A stretch of 64,000 nucleotides of DNA from an uncultured Selenomonadales bacterium (lineage in GTDB: Bacteria > Bacillota > Negativicutes > Acidaminococcales > Acidaminococcaceae). Positions within the stretch are counted from its first letter, which is position 1. Each line of letters starts with the position of its first letter. A program made the position numbers and the translations under genes. The notes under the pieces are model-generated. The model did no database searches, was not told the DNA's origin, and worked only from the letters and a program-made list of their open reading frames with translations. The stretch lies in the NCBI GenBank assembly GCA_900315345.1, contig OMYP01000001.1:44525-108524 (forward strand), read 5' to 3'. Below, one piece after another: positions 53,859-61,974 of the stretch.

Positions 53859-54028
53859 AGCGTGCAGAAATTGAGCAAAACATTGGGAGCGTTTGTGTAA
53901 ATTCCATGAGACGAAATGCGCCGTTGGGGCGAGACTGTTTGAGGGACGAAGTCCCGAGTTTCGAAGCCACAGGCGCATAAGTCCATGTAATCACAAACGC
54001 GTACAGTTTTGCGAAATTCCTGCACGCT
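53859..54028. repeat. 170-bp palindromic element between convergent genes
   Basis: AGCGTGCAG at the left and CTGCACGCT at the right are perfect inverted ends. Inside, GCAAAAC, GCGTTTGTG, CCATG and the GCGCC/GGCGC pairs continue the palindrome towards a centre with its own GGGAC-GAAG-TCCC hairpin. Almost the whole element can fold into one long imperfect hairpin. It fills the gap between the TonB receptor (+) and the purF-like gene (-), so it must at least act as a transcription barrier. No ORF of note. Confidence 0.8.
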
Positions 54029-54045
54029 ATATTTTTATAAATTTA

Positions 54046-55461
54046 CTAATCCTTCCCGTTCCAGCAATAGGTGCAAAGTGTATCGGGATCGATGCCCACC
54101 GCTTTGATCATATCGTCCAGACGGTTAAAGGCCAGGCTGGTGAAGCCCATCTTCTTGCAGATGCCCTGCACCATGGCATGGTACCGGTCTGAATCCGGGT
54201 TGCAGTAATCTTCCAGCACTTCCCGGGCAACGTCTTCCCCCTCTTCTTGCGCCACGATCTGGCGGGCGATCAGTTCCATTTCGGAATTGGAACGGGAGAA
54301 GTTCAGAAATTTGCAGCCAAAGGTAATGGGCGGACAGGCCGGACGGGCGTGTACTTCTTTTGCCCCTGTCTTGAACAGGAACTCAGTGGTTTCCCGCAAC
54401 TGGGTGCCCCGGACGATAGAATCGTCGATCAAAATGATACGTTTATTGTCAATCAGTTCATGAACCGGGATCAGTTTCATTTTAGCAATCAGGTTCCGCT
54501 TGCTCTGGATAGTTGGCATAAAGGAACGGGGCCAGGTAGGCGTATATTTAATAAGGGGACGGGAGAAAGGAATGCAGCTTTCGTTGGCATACCCCACCGC
54601 ATGGGCGATACCGGAATCAGGAACCCCGGCTACGATGTCCGCGTCACCTTTCGCTACGTGATCGCGCTGGGCCATGTATCTACCGCAGTTATACCGCATC
54701 TGTTCCACGGAAACGCCTTCGTAGAAAGAAGAAGGATAACCGTAATACACCCACAGGAAGGTACAGACCCGCATCTTCTTGCCGGGTTTTGCCAGCACCT
54801 GCACCCCTTCCGGAGTCATGATGTCGATTTCCCCGGGGCCTAACTCTTTATAATCCTCATACCCCAGATTCAGATAGGCAGTGGACTCAAAGGTAGCGCA
54901 AAAGCCTTCTGCCTTGCGACCGATGATCATAGGGGTACGCCCTACTTTATCCCGGGCCACGTAAATCCCCTGGGGCATCATGATCATCAGGGACAGGGAT
55001 CCGTCCACGCTTTCCTGAGCATAGCGGATGCCATCGATCAGGTTATCTTTTTGATTGATCATGGTAGCCACCAGCTCCGTGGCATTAATGCTGCCGCCGC
55101 TCATTTCCAGGAAATGGGTTCCGGTCTTTTTCATGATCTTCGCTACCAGTTCATCAATGTTGTTGATCTTGCTGACGGTAGTGATGGCATAGGTTCCGTG
55201 ATGAGAACGGACGATCAGGGGCTGGGCCTCAAAATCGGAAATGCAGCCAATACCAAGGTTGCCCCGCATGTGATGAATGTCATCGTCAAACTTGGTACGG
55301 AAAGGAGAGTTTTCAATATTATGGATGGACCGGTTGAACCCCTCTTCCCCGTACACTGCCAGACCGGCCCGACGGGTTCCCAGATGGGAATGGTAATCCG
55401 TGCCGAAAAACAGATCAAATACACAATCTTCTTTTGATACAACGCCAAAGTATCCGCTCAT
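54046..55461 (-). CDS. PurF-type amidophosphoribosyltransferase homologue with Ser in place of the Cys nucleophile
   Basis: 471 residues. GAGAGGG precedes the ATG. The N-terminal glutaminase domain starts MSGYFGVVSKEDCV; in PurF the residue exposed at this position is the Cys of MCGVFG or an equivalent processed Cys. Other Ntn features are kept (YHSHLGTRRAG, RGNLGIGCISD). The phosphoribosyltransferase domain is normal: RIILIDDSIVRGTQLRET binds PRPP. C-terminal CTYCWNGKD could be a cluster ligand pair. Not in the pur operon. Might use ammonia, use Ser as nucleophile, or have another role. Confidence 0.85.
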   Translation of the reverse strand: MSGYFGVVSKEDCVFDLFFGTDYHSHLGTRRAGLAVYGEEGFNRSIHNIENSPFRTKFDDDIHHMRGNLGIGCISDFEAQPLIVRSHHGTYAITTVSKINNIDELVAKIMKKTGTHFLEMSGGSINATELVATMINQKDNLIDGIRYAQESVDGSLSLMIMMPQGIYVARDKVGRTPMIIGRKAEGFCATFESTAYLNLGYEDYKELGPGEIDIMTPEGVQVLAKPGKKMRVCTFLWVYYGYPSSFYEGVSVEQMRYNCGRYMAQRDHVAKGDADIVAGVPDSGIAHAVGYANESCIPFSRPLIKYTPTWPRSFMPTIQSKRNLIAKMKLIPVHELIDNKRIILIDDSIVRGTQLRETTEFLFKTGAKEVHARPACPPITFGCKFLNFSRSNSEMELIARQIVAQEEGEDVAREVLEDYCNPDSDRYHAMVQGICKKMGFTSLAFNRLDDMIKAVGIDPDTLCTYCWNGKD

Positions 55462-55582
55462 TTGTTAATCCCTCTCAACTTTTCCTGTGAAAAACATCTG
55501 ACACAAATTGCAATTTATTTTATCGTACTATAGAAAAGACTGCAAGAAAAAATTGTTAAAATATACAATAAAAATGAAAAAA

Positions 55583-55615
55583 AGACAGGCACGCGGTAGG
55601 CCCCGTTGCCTGTCT
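55583..55615 (-). terminator. Terminator of the amide-metabolism operon
   Basis: AGACAGGCA pairs with TGCCTGTCT on the minus strand, followed by TTTTTTT, about 80 bp after the last gene of the operon. Confidence 0.85.
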
Positions 55616-55695
55616 TACTTTTTATGCAGCTTCTCTCAATTGATGATTATACTCTTTCGCCTGCTTATTTGTCAATGCTTTCAGATTACAATGAG

Positions 55696-56676
55696 TTACG
55701 GAATTAACCGGAAGACGATGGAGTGCCCTGCAATCAGCTGGGCGTGATGGGCGAAGAACAGAATTCCGTCAGCCGGAGCTAAAATTTTTTCCTGTATCTC
55801 CGTAGTATAGGGATTGATAATCTCCGCCAGCAGGTTTCCTTTTTTGACAAAATCGGCAGGATGATGATAGCGCATCAGGATACCGCCTTTTTTATTGTGG
55901 ACATTCACGAGATTTTCTTCTTTTACTGTTTTTGTTTTTGAACCCTCCGGTAATCCACATCCCAGCATCCCCTTCTCCGATAGAAACTGAAGCACGCTCT
56001 CCGGATGTTTATAAGGCAGCATTCCCTTTTTTGCCAGAAAATAGAGTATGCTGTCCACTGCCATTTCCGCACTTTCCTCATCAATGCGGTCCGTGGTACG
56101 GGAATAGACGGAAAATGTCCGGGTCTCCCACACCTGCCAGTTATAGTTCAGCGTAGTGGTGTCGTAAGGGTGAGGCTTGCGTATCAACAGATACGGCAGG
56201 CCGAAATCAAGCCCTTCTTCATTAGGCTGGTAACCGGTATCCACGATCCGCACATGAGGCACAAAATCCCCGGGCAGGTAAAAGCTTGCCAGATGAACGC
56301 CCCACCTGTAGCCCTGCAGTGCATTGAAGATTCTGGCAGCCAGCCGCTGGGTCGTCTCCCCTTCATCATAACCGGGAAACATCCGGTTGATGTCCGTGTT
56401 GTCCAAAGGCCAGAACCGTTTGCTCACGTTCATAGAAAACTGCCCGGCGCAGGGAACCACCATCACGCCGCAGTCCTTGGCAAAAGCCCCCTGTTCTTCC
56501 AGCTCAGCGAGACGCCTCACAAGCCGGGCCGCCGTATACATTTGCTGCACTTCGTCTCCCCGGATTGCACCCATAACCGCTAACGTTTTTTTACGGGAAC
56601 CGAAGCGGTACCCGTACACCGGAATAGGCTGCCGGTAAGGAAGGGCGTCAATGGTAAAGAGTTTAACTTTTCTCAT
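55696..56676 (-). CDS. AstE/aspartoacylase-like protein, first zinc His replaced
   Basis: 326 residues of the succinylglutamate desuccinylase/aspartoacylase family (zinc M14-like fold). Where the family has G-x-H-G-x-E, this protein reads MGAIRGDEVQQM: Arg in place of the His. The second His segment is kept (YRWGVHLASFYLPGDF). The C-terminal beta-domain (ILMRYHHPADFVKKGNLLAE) is normal. It overlaps the intact paralogue upstream by 4 bp (ATGA). The change argues for loss or alteration of hydrolase activity, perhaps a regulatory or substrate-binding partner of the paralogue. Confidence 0.82.
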   Translation of the reverse strand: MRKVKLFTIDALPYRQPIPVYGYRFGSRKKTLAVMGAIRGDEVQQMYTAARLVRRLAELEEQGAFAKDCGVMVVPCAGQFSMNVSKRFWPLDNTDINRMFPGYDEGETTQRLAARIFNALQGYRWGVHLASFYLPGDFVPHVRIVDTGYQPNEEGLDFGLPYLLIRKPHPYDTTTLNYNWQVWETRTFSVYSRTTDRIDEESAEMAVDSILYFLAKKGMLPYKHPESVLQFLSEKGMLGCGLPEGSKTKTVKEENLVNVHNKKGGILMRYHHPADFVKKGNLLAEIINPYTTEIQEKILAPADGILFFAHHAQLIAGHSIVFRLIP

Positions 56677-57734
56677 CGCATCCCGCCTCCCTTCTTTGCA
56701 GCGGAAGTTCTCTTCATTTTTACAGGTATGTCTTTCTCTGCTGCTGAAGCAGTTTTCGTTTTGACTGCGTCGCCCGCCTTTAAAGCTTCCGTTTTTTTCC
56801 TTTTCGCCCCAATGTCTCCCAAGATCCGGGCAATCAGGGAACCCTCATTCACCACCGGATATTCCCGCAGGGTAAACACCATACCGTCCACCGGGCTGAA
56901 CAGTTCCTCTTTTGTTACGCCGTTCAGGGCATCGGCGATGAAACCTACAAGCTGCCCCTTCTTCACATATTCCCCATGCATGACCTGAGGCATAAAAAAT
57001 CCTGAAGCATCTGCATTGATAAAAGCAACGCTGCCGTCAGTGCTGATTACAGGTTCCTTCACATCCGGCGCCGGTTCTTCCAGCATACCCAGCTGGCACA
57101 TGACGGATAAAATCCCTGTAATAAGCTGGTCCCCGTAGCTTTGGGTAATGCGCATGCCCACACCCATTTCCACCACCAGGGTTTTTGTCCCTATCACATT
57201 CAAACTGTAGGCCAGGGTGCTTTCCAGTACCGTAGCCGCGCTGTGAACCCAAATGTAATCCATGTTCAGAAGCTTTGCCAACGGCACCAGTTCTCGCGCT
57301 GTTTTTTCGTTGACCCGCACCTGAGGAATCTCCCGCAGGAAAATGTTGCTGGCGTGGATATCGATGCACAGGTCCGCGCCTTTGATATCGCAGATAATGC
57401 CGTTGGCAATATATTCGTACATTGTCTCGCTGCGGCTCCCCGGGAAGATGCGGTTCATATCCAGGTCAAAGCCCGGAAGTCCCCGGTAAATCGTGCTGAT
57501 TCCCAAAGGGTTCAGGGCCGGGTAAATATCTACGGTTCCCCGCATCGAATCTTTTTTCTGTTTCAGTACCCGGGCCAGCTGCCAGGCTACATATTGCCCT
57601 TCCAGTTCATCGCCGTGGGTTCCGGTAACGATGACAAGCCTGCGGCTTTTCGCATCTTTTCCGGTGATACGGTTCTTCTGGATCGTAAGGGCCTCTCCTA
57701 CCGGAAGGGGCGCTTTGATAACGGTCTCTATCAT
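56673..57734 (-). CDS. AstE/aspartoacylase-like deacylase
   Basis: 353 residues; AAGGAGAC before the ATG. Zinc ligands look complete: VTGTHGDELEGQYVAW gives His and Glu, and DLCIDIHASNIFLREIP the second His; VVEMGVGMRI is a family block. Acts on acylated amino acids or small amides. A lysine/alanine tail of about 45 residues (KAGDAVKTKTAS onward) is unusual for the family. Fourth gene of the leftward operon behind ATP-grasp, alpha-E and transglutaminase-like genes. Confidence 0.87.
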   Translation of the reverse strand: MIETVIKAPLPVGEALTIQKNRITGKDAKSRRLVIVTGTHGDELEGQYVAWQLARVLKQKKDSMRGTVDIYPALNPLGISTIYRGLPGFDLDMNRIFPGSRSETMYEYIANGIICDIKGADLCIDIHASNIFLREIPQVRVNEKTARELVPLAKLLNMDYIWVHSAATVLESTLAYSLNVIGTKTLVVEMGVGMRITQSYGDQLITGILSVMCQLGMLEEPAPDVKEPVISTDGSVAFINADASGFFMPQVMHGEYVKKGQLVGFIADALNGVTKEELFSPVDGMVFTLREYPVVNEGSLIARILGDIGAKRKKTEALKAGDAVKTKTASAAEKDIPVKMKRTSAAKKGGGMR

Positions 57735-57743
57735 GGGGTCTCC

Positions 57744-58544
57744 TTAATCGGTTACTTTTGTAAAAACTTTTTGTGTCTGCTCTGCCCAGCCGGAGAACAC
57801 TCCCCGCTCAATGGGGCAGTCAGCATAATCCCGGCCAACGCAAAGCTTCAGGTATTTTTCATCCGCCGGGCAGTCGTGGGTAGGATCGATTCCGTACCAC
57901 AGCCCGTCCATCCATATCTCCGTCCAGGCATGGCTGGCCCCCTCCCCGGTAAACAGGCCGCTTACATACCGGGCCGGCATGCCGGCCAAACGGCACAACG
58001 CGATGAGCGCATGGGCATAGTCCTGGCACACGCCTTTGGCCGACGCAAATGCTTCTCCCGCCGTTGTAAGCACATTGGTTTCACCGGGAGTATAAGCGAA
58101 ATGCGCATGCACCCTGCTGCATAAAATTTTAGCTTTATCCAAAGCATTCAATTTTGCCGGATCATTCCAGTCCGTCACGCCGCCTGCTACGCCTGCGTAA
58201 AACTCTGCCAGCTCCTTCGTGACCTGGGTCAAAGGCGAAGCATACCGATAAAATGGCGCCGCTTCTTCGGGGACCCGCAGGGAATCATCCCGGTATGCCA
58301 TGCCCTGCAGGGTATAACGGAAAGAATCGTGGGCCTCTGCCACTCTCCCAGTTCGGATAAAATTCCCGAAAGAATCCTTTCCCACCGTTCCCGGCCCTAC
58401 ATTAGGCAGGACGGTCAGTGTATAAGAAAGAATTTTTTGTTCCGGATTATCGGCAGGAATGCACCGCAAAACAAAATTGTGTTCCGTCACAGAGCCGGAA
58501 AAATTTAAAACTGTATCAAAGTAAAAGGACAATTCACGATGCAT
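57744..58544 (-). CDS. Transglutaminase-like cysteine protein
   Basis: 266 residues from the ATG at 58544 (GGAGG site). An N-terminal beta-rich domain (about 1-130) is followed by the transglutaminase-like domain: SAKGVCQDYAHALIALCRLA has the catalytic Cys, GASHAWTEIWMDG the His, and YGIDPTHDCPADE the Asp. No signal peptide, so it is cytoplasmic. Proteins of this type accompany alpha-E and circularly permuted ATP-grasp genes in many bacteria; they probably cut or transfer amide bonds. Followed 9 bp later by the AstE gene. Confidence 0.88.
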   Translation of the reverse strand: MHRELSFYFDTVLNFSGSVTEHNFVLRCIPADNPEQKILSYTLTVLPNVGPGTVGKDSFGNFIRTGRVAEAHDSFRYTLQGMAYRDDSLRVPEEAAPFYRYASPLTQVTKELAEFYAGVAGGVTDWNDPAKLNALDKAKILCSRVHAHFAYTPGETNVLTTAGEAFASAKGVCQDYAHALIALCRLAGMPARYVSGLFTGEGASHAWTEIWMDGLWYGIDPTHDCPADEKYLKLCVGRDYADCPIERGVFSGWAEQTQKVFTKVTD

Positions 58545-58691
58545 GTATCGTTCCTCCATAAAACTTTTCTCTGCTGCCACAGGCAGATTGCCGACTATAT
58601 TTTCTGTCAGGCCGCAAGTAACTTTTTGATGCTGCACGTTTCCAGTCCCGCGCCTGCCGTGGCGTCAGTCCCCGCAAGTAACCTTTTGGCA

Positions 58692-59360
58692 CTACACAGT
58701 GAATAAATTTTCCGCAGCTTCAAGGATTTCTTTTCCTTCTTCAGAACTTGCCGGATTTTTTGCCGACAGCAGCACCTGCAGGGAACTCTGGGAAGGCTGC
58801 AAGGTTGTCCGGTTCATCCGTTTCATCAGCTTGCCGATTTCCGACTCCACGGAATCCAGATGCCATCCCAGTCGCAGGTACAGGCTCAGCCGTTCCACGC
58901 CGGCCCCGCATTTAATGATGTTCCGCACGTTTTCGTCATCGATCATGTCGTCGTAACTGCCCCGGAAGGCCATGATAAAATCAATGACACGTTGCAGGGG
59001 AAGGGTCGGACTGTCACTGGTCTCGGCACTTTTCAGCCCCAGCACCGCCAGTTCCAGATAGGCCAGGGTACGGCTGCCGATGACTTCCCGAAGCACCATG
59101 CCGTTGCCCAGCATGGCTTCTGCCACCGTCCGGAGGGAATCCGGATTATTTTTATCAAACACATAATTGTGCATAAATTCTTTATCGTCTTTGTAACAGC
59201 AGTCGATGCTCAGTTTTTTGCAAAACAGAGGATAATCGATCTCCCCGTCGATCATCACATCGTACCAATCCCACAAATAGCTGAGGGTGGTGGCCAGCCG
59301 TTCATAATACCGTCCCAGCCAGAAAAGACGGTTCACCTTGCTTACTGACAAACTATCCAT
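58692..59360 (-). CDS. Alpha-E domain protein (DUF403)
   Basis: 222 residues, all-helical. It starts DSLSVSKVNRLFWLGRYYER, the conserved alpha-E opening, with YDDMIDDENVRNIIK later. Typical alpha-E proteins are about 310 residues, so this one is short. Function unknown; strictly linked to the permuted ATP-grasp and transglutaminase-like genes. The start overlaps the ATP-grasp gene by 19 bp, so translation is coupled. Confidence 0.85.
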   Translation of the reverse strand: MDSLSVSKVNRLFWLGRYYERLATTLSYLWDWYDVMIDGEIDYPLFCKKLSIDCCYKDDKEFMHNYVFDKNNPDSLRTVAEAMLGNGMVLREVIGSRTLAYLELAVLGLKSAETSDSPTLPLQRVIDFIMAFRGSYDDMIDDENVRNIIKCGAGVERLSLYLRLGWHLDSVESEIGKLMKRMNRTTLQPSQSSLQVLLSAKNPASSEEGKEILEAAENLFTV

Positions 59361-60652
59361 GTGTCCTTGAAGCCTCCTCCCTGTGAAGAATTTACCACAA
59401 AGCTGTCCGGGTTCCGGGAGAACCGGGTCAGGCCGCTGGGCCAGACCTGCACATCCTCACCGCTGAGGACAAAAGCGCGCAAATCGGCTTTCCGTTCCAC
59501 CGTTTCGCCGTTCTCCAGAATCGGCAGGTCTTTAAAGTCGATGACCTCCTGGGCAATAAAACGGCGGGGTGCGTTCTTAATGGTGTTCTTCAGATCTTCC
59601 CGCTGCTCTTTCGTCAGGTTTTCACCAAAGACCACGCCATAACCGCCTGCCTCAGCCACGTCCTTGATGACCAGCCTGTCAATATGGTCCAGAGTATACT
59701 TCCGGTCTTCTTCGTAATAAGGCAGATAGGTGGGAGCGTTTTTCAGGATCGCCTCTTCACCCAAATAGTAGGAGATCATTTTCGGCACGAAATAATAAAT
59801 GCCTTTGTCATCCGCCACCCCGTTGCCGGGAGCGTTCATCATAGCCACGTTACCTGCCCGGTAGGCGTCCATAATGTTAGGAACACCGATCAGGGACGAA
59901 GGCTCGAAGCAAAGGGGATCCATATACTCGTCGCTGACCCGGCGGTACACCGCGCCCACACGGACCGGGTCGCGGCTGGTGCGATAATACAGGGTCTGGT
60001 TCTCTACAAACAGGTCGCCGCTTTCTGCCAGCACGGCCCCGGCCTGTTCCGCCAGATAGGAGTGTTCAAAGTAGGCCGCGTTGTAACGGCCCGGCGTAAA
60101 AATAACGTTGATACCGCCGGTGTTCACGTAATCCATGGTCCGTTTCAGCAGGGCGCCATACTGACGGTTGTCCCGGACATGGTAGCGTTTAAAAGTTTCC
60201 GGACTGCAGCGACGGCACAGGGTCCGCGCAATCAGCGGATAGGAAGCACCGGAAGGAATCCGCAGGTTATCTTCCAGAATATACCATTCGTCGTCCTTAC
60301 CTTCTACCAGGTCGATGCCGGAAATATGGCTGTACACATTTTTTGACGGCGTAATGCCCTCGCACTGGGCCAGATATCCCGGGGAACGGTATACGAACTC
60401 TTCCGGGACCACTCCGTCCTTCACGATCTTTTTATCGTGATAAATGTCGTAAATAAATCTGTTCAGCGCCGTCACCCGCTGAATCAGCCCTTTTTCCAGC
60501 ACGGCGTAATCTTTTTCCGGAATCTGCCGGGGTACCGGATCAAAGGGGAACAGCCTCTCGTTGAAGGCTCCGTCTTTGTAGATTCCGAACTTCACGCCGT
60601 ACCGGGCCAGTTGTTCATTGATCTCCTTTGTGTGTGCCAACAGCGTTTTCAT
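59342..60652 (-). CDS. Circularly permuted ATP-grasp amidoligase-like protein
   Basis: 436 residues from the ATG at 60652. DEWYILEDNLRIPSGASYPL and DVAEAGGYGVVFGENLTKEQ with FIAQEVIDFKDLPILEN are the landmark blocks of the CP_ATPgrasp family. These are predicted to form an amide or peptide bond using ATP, but the product is unknown. It heads the operon ATP-grasp, alpha-E, transglutaminase-like, AstE, AstE-like. The 5' gap holds a 157-bp repeat element. Confidence 0.87.
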   Translation of the reverse strand: MKTLLAHTKEINEQLARYGVKFGIYKDGAFNERLFPFDPVPRQIPEKDYAVLEKGLIQRVTALNRFIYDIYHDKKIVKDGVVPEEFVYRSPGYLAQCEGITPSKNVYSHISGIDLVEGKDDEWYILEDNLRIPSGASYPLIARTLCRRCSPETFKRYHVRDNRQYGALLKRTMDYVNTGGINVIFTPGRYNAAYFEHSYLAEQAGAVLAESGDLFVENQTLYYRTSRDPVRVGAVYRRVSDEYMDPLCFEPSSLIGVPNIMDAYRAGNVAMMNAPGNGVADDKGIYYFVPKMISYYLGEEAILKNAPTYLPYYEEDRKYTLDHIDRLVIKDVAEAGGYGVVFGENLTKEQREDLKNTIKNAPRRFIAQEVIDFKDLPILENGETVERKADLRAFVLSGEDVQVWPSGLTRFSRNPDSFVVNSSQGGGFKDTWIVCQ

Positions 60653-60705
60653 AAACAACCCCCCATTTAGGAACCGCCGGTGAGACAGCGCTTCCCTAAA
60701 TATAA

Positions 60706-60862
60706 GGAACCACTGATTAATTCGTCCGCACGCTTGCCGGCGCTTTTTGTAAATGACCTCGTCACTGTCTCTTGACGCAGCCCCGCTGCGCCTTCAAGCC
60801 ACTTCCTTGTCATTCGCAAAAAGCCCTCGACAAGCGCACAAACTCATTTAATCAGTGTTTCC
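60706..60862. repeat. Full-length MITE-like palindromic element (157 bp)
   Basis: Ends GGAACCACTGATTAATTCGT and CTCATTTAATCAGTGTTTCC are imperfect inverted repeats extending about 40 bp. Inside, CTTTTTGTAAATGAC and GTCATTCGCAAAAAG are also inverted. The element can fold into one long hairpin. Related copies lie at 27574-27636 (internal deletion), 33206-33232 and 25656-25675 (single ends). The remaining gap (60653-60705, 60863-61051) has no gene; an ATTTAGG/CCTAAAT inverted repeat occurs near 60665-60702. Confidence 0.75.
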
Positions 60863-61051
60863 ATAAATAAAGCATGACCCTGACACCTGATCTCTCAGAC
60901 TTCATTGTCATGCTTTTATAAACGCCGACAACTCTTCTTAATATAAATTATCGCAAGAGAATGCTAAAAATGCAAGAGGTAAGCGGAATTTCTGGAAAAT
61001 TTTTATTGCGGTTTTATACAAATGAGCAGGCGTATATGTCGGCCTACTGCT

Positions 61052-61480
61052 TCACTGCCGTGAAAGGAAATACAGGCCGATCAGGCAGATTATGATGCCG
61101 ATTATTTTATTCAGCGTAACCGGCTCCTGATACAGCATCCGTCCGACCATAAGCAGGAAACCCGCAAGGATCGCACTCTGGAAGATAAACGCAGTGCTGA
61201 CAGGCCAGCCCGCCTTATACGCATAGATCCATCCCACTTCCAGGCCCACGATGACCAGCCCCAGCACAAAAGGAGCCCAGTTCAGTTTTGTATATTCCTG
61301 CAAAATATTGCCGCCGTCCCCCAACGCCACATAAAACAATCCGGAAGCAAGAGCGCCTACCAGATAGGTTACCGTCAGCGACGCAAAGGGATTCATGCCT
61401 CCCGGCACAGATTTTGCGCAGATCTGATACGCTGTGTTCGAAAGCACCACCAGCGCCATAGGCCAGACATATGAAAACAT
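61052..61480 (-). CDS. Small multidrug/DMT-type membrane protein
   Basis: 142 residues from the ATG at 61480 (GGAGG site). Four to five membrane segments; VGLEVGWIYAYKAGWPVSTA and LYQEPVTLNKIIGIIICLIG are typical of the EamA/DMT half-size proteins. Likely works as a dimer; substrate unknown. Stand-alone gene. Confidence 0.8.
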   Translation of the reverse strand: MFSYVWPMALVVLSNTAYQICAKSVPGGMNPFASLTVTYLVGALASGLFYVALGDGGNILQEYTKLNWAPFVLGLVIVGLEVGWIYAYKAGWPVSTAFIFQSAILAGFLLMVGRMLYQEPVTLNKIIGIIICLIGLYFLSRQ

Positions 61481-61519
61481 TTCGATTTCCTCCAAATAAT
61501 AATAAAAGTTTCTTACACT

Positions 61520-61783
61520 TCAGTTTTGTCGCCCGGCTTTGCTTTCAATCAGCAACAGCTTTTCCTCGCGGCTCATCTTGTGTTTGATGTGCCACTCCCG
61601 GCTCATAGCCTCGCCTTTTTCTTCAAAAAGCTCCGAATATACCAGCCGGCAGGGCCGCCGTCCCCTTGTATATTTAGCGCCGCCTCCGGCGTTGTGGGCC
61701 GCTAACCGCTTTTCCAGATTGTCTGTGTAGCCGGTGTAAAGGGAGCCGTCGGCGCATTCTAAAATATAAGTGTAATATGGCAT
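61520..61783 (-). CDS. GIY-YIG endonuclease family protein (UPF0213-like)
   Basis: 87 residues from the ATG at 61783 (GGGAAG site); the longer frame to 61903 crosses the upstream region. YYTYILECADGSLYTGYTDN is the GIY-YIG motif in its YIL-YTG form, and SREWHIKHKMSREEK the conserved second part. Small stand-alone members are of uncertain role in DNA repair. Divergent from the Fe-S protein gene. Confidence 0.9.
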   Translation of the reverse strand: MPYYTYILECADGSLYTGYTDNLEKRLAAHNAGGGAKYTRGRRPCRLVYSELFEEKGEAMSREWHIKHKMSREEKLLLIESKAGRQN

Positions 61784-61974
61784 GATTAAAACTTCCCTGT
61801 TACATATGGATACTTTTGATATATTGTATTTTATCACAGTTTTACTTTCGGCAAAACAGGACATATCCTGCATTTTGCTTTCCCTTTCTCTATGATTCGT
61901 CATATATTTATGATAAAATACAAACAGCAGCAGATAAAAATCGTTTTCAAAATGTCAAGGAAAGGAGAATTTTT

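Noticed and set aside
53835..54045. Retron or structured-RNA gene in the palindromic element
   Set aside because: No reverse transcriptase gene nearby; the near-complete palindrome fits a hairpin element or barrier better.
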